Assembly (NCBI GenBank): GCA_963761015.1
Contig: CAVXFL010000011.1
Span: forward strand, 62,001 to 126,000
Reading direction: 5' to 3'
DNA length: 64,000 bases
Source: CAVXFL01 sp963761015
GTDB lineage: Bacteria; Pseudomonadota; Alphaproteobacteria; Acetobacterales; Acetobacteraceae
Position 1 is the first letter of the stretch. Each line of letters starts with the position of its first letter. Below, one piece after another: positions 9,457-18,130 of this stretch. The translations under genes and the position numbers were made by a program. The notes below the pieces were generated by a model. That model did not search any database and was not told where the DNA came from. It worked only from the letters and a program-made list of their open reading frames with translations.

Positions 9457-10482
9457 CAGGCCGACGCCTTGGCCGGCGGCACCATGCCGTGCGCGCGGAA
9501 CCAGGCGATCGCGTCGGCGACCGCCTCGCGCGCCGGGCGGAACGCGTAGCCGAGTTCCGCCTGCGCCTTGGCCGAGCTGAAAAACATCTTCTTGCGCGCC
9601 ATGCGCAGATGGTCGCGCGTGACCAGGGGCTCGATCCCGGCCACCCGCGCCAGCCCTTCGCTCGCCAGCGCCAAGGGCCAGAGCACCGCCTCGTTCAGCC
9701 TGAGCCGCGGCGGCCGGCGGCCGGCAACCTCCGCCACCAGCGCGAGCAGGGCCGCCAGCGACAGATTCTCGCCGCCCAGGATGTATTTCTCTCCGATCCG
9801 GCCGCGCTCCAGCGCCAGCAGATGCCCTTCCGCCACGTCGTCCACATGCGCGACGTTCAGCCCGGTATCGAGATAGGCCGGCATCCGGCCCGAGGCGGCG
9901 TCGGCGATCATCCGCCCGGTCGGCGTGGGCTTGATGTCGCGCGGTCCTACGGGCGTCGACGGGTTCACGATCACCGCCGGCAGTTGCCGCTCGCGCGCCA
10001 TGTCCAGGACCGCCTGTTCGGAGAGGAATTTCGAGCGCTTGTACGGCCCGACGATGACGTCCTCGCTGACCGGCGTCGCCTCGTCCGCCGGGGTGCCGTC
10101 CTTGGTCAGCCCGAGCGCCGCGACGCTGCTCGTGTGCACGATCCGCTCCACCCCGGCCGCCAGCGCGGCAAGCATGATCGCCCGCGTGCCCTCGACATTG
10201 GTCCGCAGCATGCGCTCCGGGTCGGGCACCCAGAGGCGGTAGTCGGCGGCGACATGGAACAGGAACCGGCAACCCGCGAGCGCGCGCCCGAGGGACGCGC
10301 CGTCGTTCAAGTCGCCGTCGGCGATTTCGACCGGCAGCCCGGCCAGATTGCGCCGGTCGCCGCCGGGCCGCGCCAGCACCCTGACCGCATGGCCGCGCGC
10401 CAGCAGGGCGCGCACCACGGCCGAGCCCACGAAATCCGGTGGCGCCGGTGACCAGCGCGGGGCGTGAATCCTGCAAAACCAA
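9456..10482 (-). CDS. hpnA: Hopanoid-associated NAD-dependent epimerase HpnA (frameshift near start)
   Basis: An extended-SDR sugar epimerase-like protein of about 341 residues and first gene of the hopanoid operon. The nucleotide-binding start ALVTGATGF is in one frame and continues VGSAVVRALLARGHAVRVLARPGG in the next. Shortening the TTT at about 10431-10433 (minus strand GGATTTCGTG) to TT restores GFVGSAVV. The catalytic-type YxxxK appears as GPYKRSK. The start is a TTG, either 10482 or a few codons later, behind GGAG. No ATG fits, so the true start is uncertain. The family role in hopanoid tailoring is known only by genetic context. Confidence 0.88.
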
Positions 10483-10533
10483 TTGGCTCCCGTTTGCTTG
10501 CCGAGGACTATTCGTAACGGCGGACGGATTGGG

Positions 10534-10539
10534 TATACT
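10534..10539 (+). promoter_or_regulatory. Possible -10 element in the hpnA / HpnL divergent region
   Basis: TATACT lies in the 94-bp gap between the divergent hpnA and HpnL-like genes, on the plus strand 38 bp before the proposed GTG start. A TTCGTA hexamer sits 17 bp upstream, a poor -35 match. The -10 is 5/6 to consensus in a very GC-rich setting, which is why I list it. Activity is inferred only. Confidence 0.35.
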
Positions 10540-10576
10540 GGGTTCTCACGAGTTTCTGAAACGGCGGACCGGGCGC

Positions 10577-11605
10577 GTGGCCGGCCGCCCCTCTGCCCGG
10601 ATCCGGCGCTTGAAGCAAATCTCCACCCTGCTCGCCATCGCGGGCCTCGGCCTCGGAACGCTGGTGATCGGCTGGTTCGGCTTCGCCCGCGTCGCGGCCG
10701 CCACGCTGTCCATCGGCTGGAGCGGCTTCGCGTTCCTGGCGATCTGCCAGGTTCTGCTGTTCGGCATCCTCGGTCTGGCCTGGAACGCTATCATGCCGCG
10801 GGCCGGGCTGCTCCGGGTCACGACCTGGGGCCGGATGGTGCGCAACTCGGTGGCCAATTGCCTGCCGTTTTCCATGCTGGGCGGCATCGCGGCGGGGGCG
10901 CAGTCGCTGACCACGGCGGGGCTTTCCTGGCCGCTTGCCGTCGGCTCCAGCGTGGTCGACGTGACCGCCGAGTTTCTCGGCCAGATCGCGTTCATTGCGC
11001 TCGGGCTGGTTCTGCTGCTGCTGCGCGCGCCCGATTCGGGCCTAGCGCTGCCCGCCGCCATCGTGCTCGTCGTCGCCTGCATCGCCGGCGCGGGCTTCGT
11101 CTGGCTGCAACACGGGGCCGGCCGCGTGTTTCGCGCGCTGGGGACGCGAATCGCCGGGGACCGGCTGGCCGCCGCCTCGGCGCGGCTGGATCTGCTGGAG
11201 GCGGAAATGACCGGCCTCTATCGCCGCTCCGCACAACTCGCGGTCGGCGCCGCCATCCATTTCGTCGGCTGGATCGGCACCGGGCTGGCGGGATGGCTGA
11301 CCTACCGGCTGCTGGGCGCGGGGATCGACCTCGCCTCGGTGCTCGTCATCGAGGCGCTGTTGCAGGTGCTGTTGACCGCGGCGTTCCTGGTGCCGGGCGC
11401 GATCGGGGTGCAGGAAGCCGGCTACGCGAGCCTCGGGGCGGTGTTCGGGCTGCCCCCTGAACTCTCGCTCGGCGTGTCGCTGCTGCGGCGGGCGCGCGAT
11501 CTTGCACTCGGCGTTCCGATCCTGCTGATCTGGCAGGTCGCAGAGGCCCGGCGGGCGATGCGAGCGCCGAGCGGGGTCCAGAGCGTCGGGAACCGGAACG
11601 GCTGA
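10577..11605 (+). CDS. HpnL-like integral membrane protein (lysylphosphatidylglycerol synthase TM family)
   Basis: About 342 residues with at least seven hydrophobic helices (for example LLAIAGLGLGTLVIGWFGF, ALPAAIVLVVACIAGAGFVW, VLLTAAFLVPGAIGVQEAGY). The GAIGVQEAGY segment is typical of the UPF0104/LPG-synthase transmembrane family. That family includes the hopanoid-associated membrane protein HpnL, and the position divergent from hpnA supports this reading. The function may be transport of hopanoids or other lipids, but this is not shown. The start is uncertain: GTG 10577 is used and TTG 10610 is the alternative; neither has a strong ribosome site. Confidence 0.75.
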   Translation: MAGRPSARIRRLKQISTLLAIAGLGLGTLVIGWFGFARVAAATLSIGWSGFAFLAICQVLLFGILGLAWNAIMPRAGLLRVTTWGRMVRNSVANCLPFSMLGGIAAGAQSLTTAGLSWPLAVGSSVVDVTAEFLGQIAFIALGLVLLLLRAPDSGLALPAAIVLVVACIAGAGFVWLQHGAGRVFRALGTRIAGDRLAAASARLDLLEAEMTGLYRRSAQLAVGAAIHFVGWIGTGLAGWLTYRLLGAGIDLASVLVIEALLQVLLTAAFLVPGAIGVQEAGYASLGAVFGLPPELSLGVSLLRRARDLALGVPILLIWQVAEARRAMRAPSGVQSVGNRNG

Positions 11606-11634
11606 GCCGACGAGAGGAGAGTGGAAGGCGCGAA

Positions 11635-11973
11635 ATGTCGATACTGACCATCGCCAATCTTTTGCTCATTTTCTCATTCGTGTCGTATTTCATGCATGCG
11701 TATTTCAGGAATACGGTCGATTTTCTCCATTACCGGCATTTCATGGCGGTTCCGGTCAAGAATTGGCCGATGAAATACGTGTACATGAACAGCTTCATAT
11801 TGTTCATGATTTCTGTCCTCTTCTTTCTTCTAAGCATCGCAATCAGCACTTTCCACTTCGGATCGGTTGCGCTCCAGCGCGCGATCCTCGCCGTCGCCGT
11901 TGTGCTGACGCTTGGGGCGCTTCGCTTGCTGACGATGCCCCCTATCGGGCAATGGCCGAAGCGGGCACGGTGA
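11635..11973 (+). CDS. Small membrane protein of unknown function
   Basis: A 112-residue protein with three hydrophobic helices: residues about 4-22 (ILTIANLLLIFSFVSYFMH), 48-70 and 80-100. It is preceded by the purine-rich GAGAGGAGAGTGGAAG. Its codon use is clearly more AT-rich than its neighbours, which suggests recent acquisition or a fast-evolving gene. It sits between the HpnL-like gene and murJ on the same strand, 44 bp before murJ. I do not recognise the family. Confidence 0.6.
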   Translation: MSILTIANLLLIFSFVSYFMHAYFRNTVDFLHYRHFMAVPVKNWPMKYVYMNSFILFMISVLFFLLSIAISTFHFGSVALQRAILAVAVVLTLGALRLLTMPPIGQWPKRAR

Positions 11974-12017
11974 GGGCCTGCCCGATCCCGGTCGCCCGCT
12001 TGCCGCGTTAGGCCGCC

Positions 12018-13571
12018 ATGCTGCGGAGCGTTCTCACCGTCGGCGGCTGGACGATGGCGAGCCGGGTGCTCGGTTTCGCGCGCGACATCCTGATCGCCGC
12101 GATTCTCGGTACCGGGCCGGTGGCCGACGCCTTCTTCGTCGCGCTCAAGCTGCCCAACCTGTTCCGCCGGCTGTTCGGCGAGGGTGCGTTCAACGCCGCC
12201 TTCGTGCCCGAGTTCTCCGGCCTGCTCGCCGCCGAGGGAGCTGAGCCGGCGCGGCGGTTCGCCGTCGAGGCGTTCGGCGTCATGGCGTTCTGGCTCGGCG
12301 CGCTGACCGTCGCGGGCGAGGTGTTCATGCCAGCGCTGATGACGGTGCTGGCGCCCGGTTTCACGGAAATCCCCGCGAAATTTGCTCTGGCGGTCACGCT
12401 GTCGCGCATCACCTTCCCGTATCTGGTGCTGATCTGCCTGGCGGCGCTGGTCGCCGGCGTGCTGAACGGGCTGGAGCGTTACGCCGCCGCCGCCGCCTCC
12501 TACCTGCTGTTCAACGTCGTCTCGATCGCCTTCCTGATCGGCCTGACGCCGTATCTGCCGACCGCCGGGCACGCGCTCGCCTGGGGGGTGACCGCCTCGG
12601 GCGTGGCCCAGCTTGCGCTGCTGCTGTGGGCCGCGCATCGCGCCGGCATGCCGCTGCGCCTGCCGCGCCCCCGGATGACGCCGCGCATGCGGCTCTTGCT
12701 TCGCCGCATGGCACCAGGACTGGTCGGCGCCGGCGTGACGCAGCTTAATCTCGCGATCGACGTCATCATCGCCAGCCTGCTGCCGCCCGGTTCGGTGTCG
12801 CTGCTGTACTATGCTGACCGGGTGAACCAGCTTCCGCTCGGCACCATCGGCACCGCGGTCGGCACCGCGTTGTTGCCGATGCTGTCGCGCCAGGTCCGCG
12901 CTGGCGAGACCGAGGCGGCGAACGGCACCATGAACCGCGGGCTGGAATACGCGCTGGCGCTGACCCTGCCCGCCGCGATGGCGCTGATCGTGGCCGCGCA
13001 GCCGATCATCGGTGTGCTGTTCGGCAGGGGCGCGTTCGGGCCCGAGGCGGTGCGCGGCAGCGCCCAGGCGCTCGCGGCCTATGCGCTCGGCCTGCCCGCC
13101 TTCGTGGCGGTGAAAGTCCTGGCGCCTGGGTTTTTCGCGCGTGGCGATACCGCTACCCCGGTCAAGATCGGGGTTTTCGCGGTGGCGCTGAACCTGGTGC
13201 TGAACCTCGTGTTCATGCACCCGCTGCAATGGGTCGGGCCGGCGCTGGCGACCAGCCTGGCCGCGATGGTCAATGTCGCCTGCCTCGGCGTCGTGCTGGT
13301 CCGGCGCGGGCAGTTCACGGCGGATGCCCAGCTCCGCCGCCGCCTGCCGCGCATCGCCGCGGCCTCCGCCATCATGGCCGCCGTGCTCTGGCTCGGGCAG
13401 CTTGGGCCGGTCGCGCCGCTCGCCGCGTTGCATGGCGGGCGGACGATGGCGCTCGGCCTGCTGATCGGCGTCGGGCTGTTCGCCTATTTCGGGGCCGCGC
13501 ACCTGCTCGGCGCGCTGGATCTGAAGGTGGCCGGCGCCAGCCTGCTGCGCCGCCGCGCCGCCGGCGTGTGA
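12018..13571 (+). CDS. murJ: Lipid II flippase MurJ
   Basis: A 517-residue polytopic protein of the MviN/MurJ MOP superfamily with about 14 hydrophobic helices. It translocates lipid II across the inner membrane for peptidoglycan synthesis. Diagnostic segments are the N-terminal GWTMASRVLGFARDILIAA, GPVADAFFVALKLPNLFRRLFGEGAFN, LLYYADRVNQLPLG and the GRGAFG loop. The length is normal. It is probably the last gene of a short plus-strand run, with the next gene 22 bp on. In many alphaproteobacteria trpS follows murJ; here trpS lies 33 kb away. Confidence 0.96.
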   Translation: MLRSVLTVGGWTMASRVLGFARDILIAAILGTGPVADAFFVALKLPNLFRRLFGEGAFNAAFVPEFSGLLAAEGAEPARRFAVEAFGVMAFWLGALTVAGEVFMPALMTVLAPGFTEIPAKFALAVTLSRITFPYLVLICLAALVAGVLNGLERYAAAAASYLLFNVVSIAFLIGLTPYLPTAGHALAWGVTASGVAQLALLLWAAHRAGMPLRLPRPRMTPRMRLLLRRMAPGLVGAGVTQLNLAIDVIIASLLPPGSVSLLYYADRVNQLPLGTIGTAVGTALLPMLSRQVRAGETEAANGTMNRGLEYALALTLPAAMALIVAAQPIIGVLFGRGAFGPEAVRGSAQALAAYALGLPAFVAVKVLAPGFFARGDTATPVKIGVFAVALNLVLNLVFMHPLQWVGPALATSLAAMVNVACLGVVLVRRGQFTADAQLRRRLPRIAAASAIMAAVLWLGQLGPVAPLAALHGGRTMALGLLIGVGLFAYFGAAHLLGALDLKVAGASLLRRRAAGV

Positions 13572-13593
13572 GCCGGCCGAATGGAGGGGCTCG

Positions 13594-13887
13594 ATGAATG
13601 CCATCTGCTTCGAGACGTTTCGCGACAGTCTCAACGGGACCGCGCCGCCCGAACTCGCGCCGCCGCTGCGCGCGCTCTGGTGGGACGGGAAGGGCGACTG
13701 GGATCGCGCGCACGAGGCGGCGCAGGAAGACGGCGGCAAGGACGGCGCCTGGGTGCACGCCTACCTGCACCGCAAGGAGGGTGACCAGCCGAACGCCCGC
13801 TATTGGTATTCGCGCGCCGGCCGCGCGATGCCGTCAGTCAGCCTCGACGAGGAATGGGCGGACCTGGTCCAAAGCTTGCTCGCCTGA
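13594..13887 (+). CDS. Small conserved hypothetical protein
   Basis: A 97-residue soluble protein rich in Trp and charged residues. The core contains ALWWDGKGDWDRAHEAAQED, WVHAYLHRKEGD and NARYWYSRAG. This pattern (short repeats of W-D-x-A-H and Y-W-Y) looks like a compact helical, TPR-like fold. I recall similar small proteins across alphaproteobacteria but no assigned function. It follows murJ by 22 bp and may be co-transcribed. It is convergent with lipB. Confidence 0.8.
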   Translation: MNAICFETFRDSLNGTAPPELAPPLRALWWDGKGDWDRAHEAAQEDGGKDGAWVHAYLHRKEGDQPNARYWYSRAGRAMPSVSLDEEWADLVQSLLA

Positions 13888-13914
13888 CGAGAATCCGTAC
13901 CCAAAGCCGTCAGC

Positions 13915-14592
13915 TCACCCGAACACCTCCGGCCAGGCGGCCCGCAGGGCGCTGTCCGTCGCTGCCATCCCGGCGGGAACCCCAAGGGCGGCGAGGCTGG
14001 TGACGCCGTACTCGCGAATGCCGCAGGGCACGACGCCGGCGAAATGCGCGAGGTCGGGGGCGACGTTCAGGGCGATGCCGTGCCAACTCACCCACCGCGT
14101 GATGCGCACGCCGATGGCGGCGATCTTCGCCTCGCCCCCGCTCGCCGCATCGGCGACCCAGATGCCGATCCGGTCCTTCCGCCGCTCGCCCGCCACGCCG
14201 AGCCGCGCCAAGGCTCGGATGAGCCATTCCTCTAGGCCCTCGACATACGAATGCACATCGCGCGGCCGGACGCGGCCGTGCGGGCGCGTCAGGTCCAGCA
14301 TGACATAGGCGGTGCGCTGCCCCGGGCCGTGATAGGTCCATTGCCCGCCCCGCCCGGCCGCATAGGTGGGAAAGCGCCCGGGCTCGGTCAGATCGCCGGG
14401 GCGAGCCGAGGTCCCCGAGGTGTAGAGCGGGGGATGCTCGACCAGCCAGACCAGTTCGCCCGCCGCGCCGGCGCGGATCGCCGCGACCTGCGCCGCCATC
14501 GTCTCCAGCGCCGTGGGATAGGAGGTCAACCCCTTTTCCAGCCGCCATTCGGGGCCGGCGAGAAGGTTCGCGCGGGGTTGCGGCATGATCAT
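13915..14592 (-). CDS. lipB: Lipoyl(octanoyl) transferase LipB
   Basis: Transfers octanoyl from acyl carrier protein to lipoyl domains, the first step of lipoate assembly. The 225-residue protein shows LVEHPPLYTSGTS, the GGQWTYHGPGQ substrate loop, the catalytic lysine Lys156 (AKIAAIGVR) and the catalytic cysteine Cys190 (VVPCGIREYGVTSL). The start is ATG 14592 or ATG 14586 two codons later; sequence cannot separate them. It is divergent from aspS. Confidence 0.95.
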   Translation of the reverse strand: MIMPQPRANLLAGPEWRLEKGLTSYPTALETMAAQVAAIRAGAAGELVWLVEHPPLYTSGTSARPGDLTEPGRFPTYAAGRGGQWTYHGPGQRTAYVMLDLTRPHGRVRPRDVHSYVEGLEEWLIRALARLGVAGERRKDRIGIWVADAASGGEAKIAAIGVRITRWVSWHGIALNVAPDLAHFAGVVPCGIREYGVTSLAALGVPAGMAATDSALRAAWPEVFG

Positions 14593-14682
14593 TTGTCAAC
14601 GCTCAATATGGTCCTGCCGGGGCGCGGCAAAGAGCGCCGCCCTCGACAGTACGCCCCGCGACCGGGTCCCGGCTTTCGCCGC

Positions 14683-14712
14683 GATGAACTTGACACCGAT
14701 GAACTTGACACA
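14683..14712 (+). repeat. 15-bp tandem duplication carrying two TTGACA hexamers before aspS
   Basis: GATGAACTTGACACC is followed immediately by GATGAACTTGACACA, so TTGACA occurs at 14690-14695 and 14705-14710. The second is 18 bp upstream of TGTTAG (14729-14734), a weak -10, about 28 bp before the aspS start codon. A duplicated -35 region for aspS is therefore plausible. The repeat is seen directly; the promoter role is inferred. Confidence 0.5.
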
Positions 14713-14761
14713 CCGGCATCGCGCGCGTTGTTAGCCGCGCTCCATTTTCCGGATCACAGCG

Positions 14762-16549
14762 ATGCATCCCTATCGCAGCCATACCTGCGGCGTCCTGCGC
14801 GCGGCCGATGCCGGGAGTGCGGCCCGGCTGTCCGGCTGGGTGCACAGCAAGCGCGACCACGGCGGGCTGCTGTTCATCGATTTGCGTGACCATCACGGCC
14901 TGACCCAGTGCGTGTTCGCCGCCGGGACGCCGGCCTTCGCGCAAGCGGAGCGGGCGCGGCCGGAAAGCGTGATCACGGTGACCGGCGAGGTGGTGCTGCG
15001 CGAGCCGGAAACCGTGAACCCGAAGCTTCCCACCGGCGAGGTGGAACTCAGGGTCAGCGAGCTGGTCGAGCAGTCGGCGGCGGACGTGCTGCCGATCCAG
15101 GTGGCGGGCGAGGCGCTGTTCCCCGAGGATCTGCGGCTGCGCTACCGCTACCTCGACCTGCGCCGCGAGCGTGTCCACCGCAACATGGTGCTGCGCAGCC
15201 GTGTCATCGACAGCATTCGCCGGCGCATGATCGCGGCGGGGTTCCTGGAGTTCCAGACGCCGATCCTGACCGCCTCCAGCCCCGAGGGCGCGCGCGACTT
15301 CCTGGTGCCGTCGCGTTTGCATCCCGGAAAGTTCTACGCGCTGCCGCAGGCGCCGCAGCAGTTCAAGCAACTGCTCATGGTCGCCGGCTTCGACCGCTAT
15401 TTCCAGATCGCGCCCTGCTTTCGCGACGAAGCCGCCCGCGCCGACCGCTCGCCGGGCGAGTTCTACCAGCTCGATTTCGAAATGAGCTTCGTCACCCAGG
15501 AGGACGTCTTCGCCGCCATCGAGCCGGTGATCGCCGGCGTGTTCGAGGAATTCGCCGAGGGCCGCGCGGTCGACACGCCGCCGTTCGTCCGCATTCCGTA
15601 CGAAACGGCGATGCTGCAATTCGGCACGGACAAGCCGGACCTGCGCAATCCGCTGCGCATCGCCGATGTCACGGAACACTTCGCCGGCTCGCGTTTCGGC
15701 CTGTTCACCCGCATCGCCGCCTCGGGCGGCATCGTACGGGCGATCCCGGGGCCGCGCGCGGCGAACCAGCCGCGCTCGTTCTTCGACAAGCTGAACGAGT
15801 GGGCGCGGGATTCCGGCGGCGGCGGGTTGGGCTACATCGTCTACGAGGCCAGCGGCCCGAAGGGCCCGATCGCGCGCAATCTGGAGCCCGAGCGGACCGA
15901 AGCGATCCGTGCGGCGTGCGGCGTCGACGCCGGCGACGCCGTGTTCTTCGTCGCCGGCAAGCCGGAGGAGGCGACGAAGTTCGCGGGCGTCGCGCGCACG
16001 CGCATCGCCGAGGAACTGGATCTGGTCGAGCGCGGCGCGTTCCGTTTCTGCTGGATCACCGATTTCCCGATGTACGAGCTGAACGAGGAAACCGGGCAGG
16101 TCGATTTCAGTCACAACCCGTTCTCGATGCCGCAGGGCGGGATGGCGGCGCTGAACAGCAAGAACCCGCTCGAGATCAAGGCCTTCCAGTACGACATCGT
16201 GTGCAACGGCGTAGAGCTGTCCTCGGGCGCGATCCGCAACCATCGCCCCGACATCATGATCCGCGCCTTCGAGATCGCCGGCTACACGGCGGCGGATGTG
16301 GAGGCCCGTTTCGGCGGCCTGCTCAGCGCCTTCCGCTACGGCGCCCCGCCGCATGGCGGATCGGCGCCGGGGATCGATCGTATCGTGATGCTGTTGGCCG
16401 ACGAGCCGAACATTCGCGAGGTGATCGTGTTCCCGCTGAACCAGCAGGGCGAGGACCTGATGATGGGCGCGCCGTCCGAGGTGCCCCCGGCGCGGCTCAA
16501 GGAACTGTCGCTGAAGCTCGACCTGCCGCCGCGGACGCGGAAGGAGTGA
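14762..16549 (+). CDS. aspS: Aspartyl-tRNA synthetase (non-discriminating type inferred)
   Basis: A 595-residue class II synthetase with an N-terminal anticodon-binding OB domain (GWVHSKRDHGG), motif 2 around FRDEAARADRSPGEFYQLDFE, a GAD insertion domain and motif 3 in GGSAPGIDRIVMLL. His33 in SKRDHGG occupies the position that is Leu in discriminating enzymes such as that of E. coli and His in non-discriminating ones. It probably also charges tRNA-Asn with aspartate for amidation by GatCAB. That is inference from a known specificity position. It is monocistronic, with acyP convergent downstream. Confidence 0.97.
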   Translation: MHPYRSHTCGVLRAADAGSAARLSGWVHSKRDHGGLLFIDLRDHHGLTQCVFAAGTPAFAQAERARPESVITVTGEVVLREPETVNPKLPTGEVELRVSELVEQSAADVLPIQVAGEALFPEDLRLRYRYLDLRRERVHRNMVLRSRVIDSIRRRMIAAGFLEFQTPILTASSPEGARDFLVPSRLHPGKFYALPQAPQQFKQLLMVAGFDRYFQIAPCFRDEAARADRSPGEFYQLDFEMSFVTQEDVFAAIEPVIAGVFEEFAEGRAVDTPPFVRIPYETAMLQFGTDKPDLRNPLRIADVTEHFAGSRFGLFTRIAASGGIVRAIPGPRAANQPRSFFDKLNEWARDSGGGGLGYIVYEASGPKGPIARNLEPERTEAIRAACGVDAGDAVFFVAGKPEEATKFAGVARTRIAEELDLVERGAFRFCWITDFPMYELNEETGQVDFSHNPFSMPQGGMAALNSKNPLEIKAFQYDIVCNGVELSSGAIRNHRPDIMIRAFEIAGYTAADVEARFGGLLSAFRYGAPPHGGSAPGIDRIVMLLADEPNIREVIVFPLNQQGEDLMMGAPSEVPPARLKELSLKLDLPPRTRKE

Positions 16550-16622
16550 CGGGCCGCTTCAGGCGGGCGGCTCCGGCCAAGCGCCTTCGGGGTAACTGAA
16601 ATCGTGAATGACCATACCTCGG

Positions 16623-16898
16623 TCATGCCGACGGCAAGCAGTGGAAACCGGGCCGGTCGGGCGGGTCGGCCAGTTCCTCGTCGATCTCGACCACCTGCGC
16701 GAGCGGCGGGCCGCGCCGGCACGCCCGCAGCAGTTCCTCGACCGCGGCGGCGTCCCCGGCCACCAACGCCTCCACCGTGCCGTCGGCACGGTTGCGCACC
16801 CAGCCGGAAACCCCGAGCGCCCGGGCCGTGCGCATCATCCAGTCCCGAAAACCGACGCCCTGGACACGCCCCGACATGACAAGACGCTTGGCGCTCAT
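16623..16898 (-). CDS. acyP: Acylphosphatase
   Basis: A 91-residue enzyme hydrolysing carboxyl-phosphate bonds of acyl phosphates. The signature GRVQGVGFRDW contains the catalytic Arg18, and WVRNRADGTVEAL contains Asn36. The length matches the family. It is convergent with aspS (73 bp apart) and divergent from the ribosomal operon promoter region. The 266 bp between it and rpsM hold that promoter and no other gene that I can see. Confidence 0.95.
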   Translation of the reverse strand: MSAKRLVMSGRVQGVGFRDWMMRTARALGVSGWVRNRADGTVEALVAGDAAAVEELLRACRRGPPLAQVVEIDEELADPPDRPGFHCLPSA

Positions 16899-16994
16899 CG
16901 GACCTGGTCTTCCGTTGCCTTGGTCGTCATCGCGCCGCCGGCGCCGCTGCCACGGTCGAGCAGCGGCCGGTCACCCGGAATTGATGGCCTCGGA

Positions 16995-17022
16995 TTGACA
17001 GGATTACCTCGGGAACTAATAT
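16995..17022 (+). promoter_or_regulatory. Near-consensus sigma70 promoter for rpsM-rpsK-rpoA-rplQ
   Basis: TTGACA at 16995-17000, a 16-bp spacer and TAATAT at 17017-17022. The -35 is 6/6 and the -10 is 4/6 to TATAAT. The run lies 142 bp before the rpsM start with no gene between, so it can drive the four-gene operon. The long leader could hold regulation, but I see no clear hairpin assigned to it. Confidence 0.7.
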
Positions 17023-17164
17023 CCCGCCTCTCGGCGGTGTCGCGGTCCGGGCGCTGTCGCTTGCGTAATACGCGGAGGAAGGCTCGGGGCGCGGGTTCGC
17101 GCAACCGGTGCCCGTCTGTCGGACCCGGCCAGCGGCCGCTCGGGAATTGCAGGAGTACCAGGAC

Positions 17165-17542
17165 GTGGCGCGCATTGCCGGCGTGAACATTCCCACCAAC
17201 AAACGGGTTGCGATCGGACTCCGTTACATCTACGGCATCGGCCCGACCAAGGCCCAGGAGATTTGCAGCCAACTCAGCATCCCCGACGAGCGGCGGGTCA
17301 ATCAGCTCAGCGATGAAGAGGTTCTCCGCATCCGCGAGCTGATCGACCGGGAATTCCGGGTCGAGGGCGATCTCCGCCGCGAGGTCGCGATGAACATCAA
17401 GCGGCTGATGGACCTCGGCTGCTATCGCGGCCTCAGGCATCGCCGCGGCCTGCCCGTTCGTGGCCAGCGCACGCATACGAACGCACGAACCCGCAAGGGC
17501 AAGGCGGTGCCGATCGCCGGCAAGAAGAAGGCGACGAAGTAG
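17165..17542 (+). CDS. rpsM: 30S ribosomal protein S13
   Basis: A 125-residue uS13, located in the head of the small subunit contacting tRNA and 5S-region bridges. The family start ARIAGVNIPTNKRVAIGLRY, the helix-two-turn-helix region and the C-terminal GLPVRGQRTHTNARTRKG are intact. The start is GTG 17165, nine bases after AGGAG (17151-17155). The longer open frame from 17108 would add a non-homologous tail. It is first in rpsM-rpsK-rpoA-rplQ. The usual upstream neighbours secY and adk are not here. Confidence 0.97.
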   Translation: MARIAGVNIPTNKRVAIGLRYIYGIGPTKAQEICSQLSIPDERRVNQLSDEEVLRIRELIDREFRVEGDLRREVAMNIKRLMDLGCYRGLRHRRGLPVRGQRTHTNARTRKGKAVPIAGKKKATK

Positions 17543-17645
17543 GCGCCCGGCGAGGCGCCTTGCCATCTCGGCGGTTTCCCGCGCGCGGCGCCGGGCAGCG
17601 ACACTCCGCGCAGCGACACTCATTGATCAAGGGTAGAGAACAGAG

Positions 17646-18041
17646 ATGGCCAAGTCGGCGACCACGACGCGTCCGCGCAGGAAGGAACGCAAGAACATCA
17701 GCGCCGGCGTGGCGCACGTCGCCGCCAGCTTCAACAATACGATGATCACCATTACGGACGCGCAGGGCAACGCCATCGCGTGGTCGTCGAGCGGCAGCCA
17801 GGGCTTCAAGGGCAGCCGCAAGTCCACGCCCTACGCCGCGCAGGTGGCCGCCGAGGACGCCGGGCGGAAGGCGCGCGAGCACGGGATGGAGTTGCTCGAA
17901 ATCGAGGTCAGCGGGCCGGGATCGGGGCGCGAGAGCGCGCTGCGGGCCTTGCAGGCGGTCGGGTTCACCATCACCGCGATCCGCGACACCACGCCCATTC
18001 CGCACAACGGCTGCCGTCCGCGCAAGCGTCGTCGGGTCTGA
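17646..18041 (+). CDS. rpsK: 30S ribosomal protein S11
   Basis: A 131-residue uS11 with the conserved HVAASFNNTMITITDAQGN start, GSRKSTPYAAQVAAEDA and the C-terminal TPIPHNGCRPRKRRRV. It binds the platform of the small subunit. The gap to rpsM is 103 bp, longer than usual, and contains a 12-bp direct repeat (GCAGCGACACTC twice, about 17595-17620). It has no obvious independent promoter and is probably read from the rpsM promoter. Confidence 0.97.
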   Translation: MAKSATTTRPRRKERKNISAGVAHVAASFNNTMITITDAQGNAIAWSSSGSQGFKGSRKSTPYAAQVAAEDAGRKAREHGMELLEIEVSGPGSGRESALRALQAVGFTITAIRDTTPIPHNGCRPRKRRRV

Positions 18042-18130
18042 TCCCGCGCCCGGACAGGGCCGAGAAGACCCCCTCGGCCCCATATAGCGGGCAGGCCGTT
18101 GCAGCGATTTTTGCAGGATAATTTCGTCCC

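Noticed and set aside
11730..13739. A 669-codon reverse-strand open frame opposite murJ
   Set aside because: It is a shadow: composition is Arg/Gln/His-rich with no recognisable family, while murJ on the other strand is complete and standard.
14603..16354. Long antisense open frame opposite aspS
   Set aside because: Stop codons are rare by chance in GC-rich DNA. It has no motifs, and aspS is intact on the plus strand.
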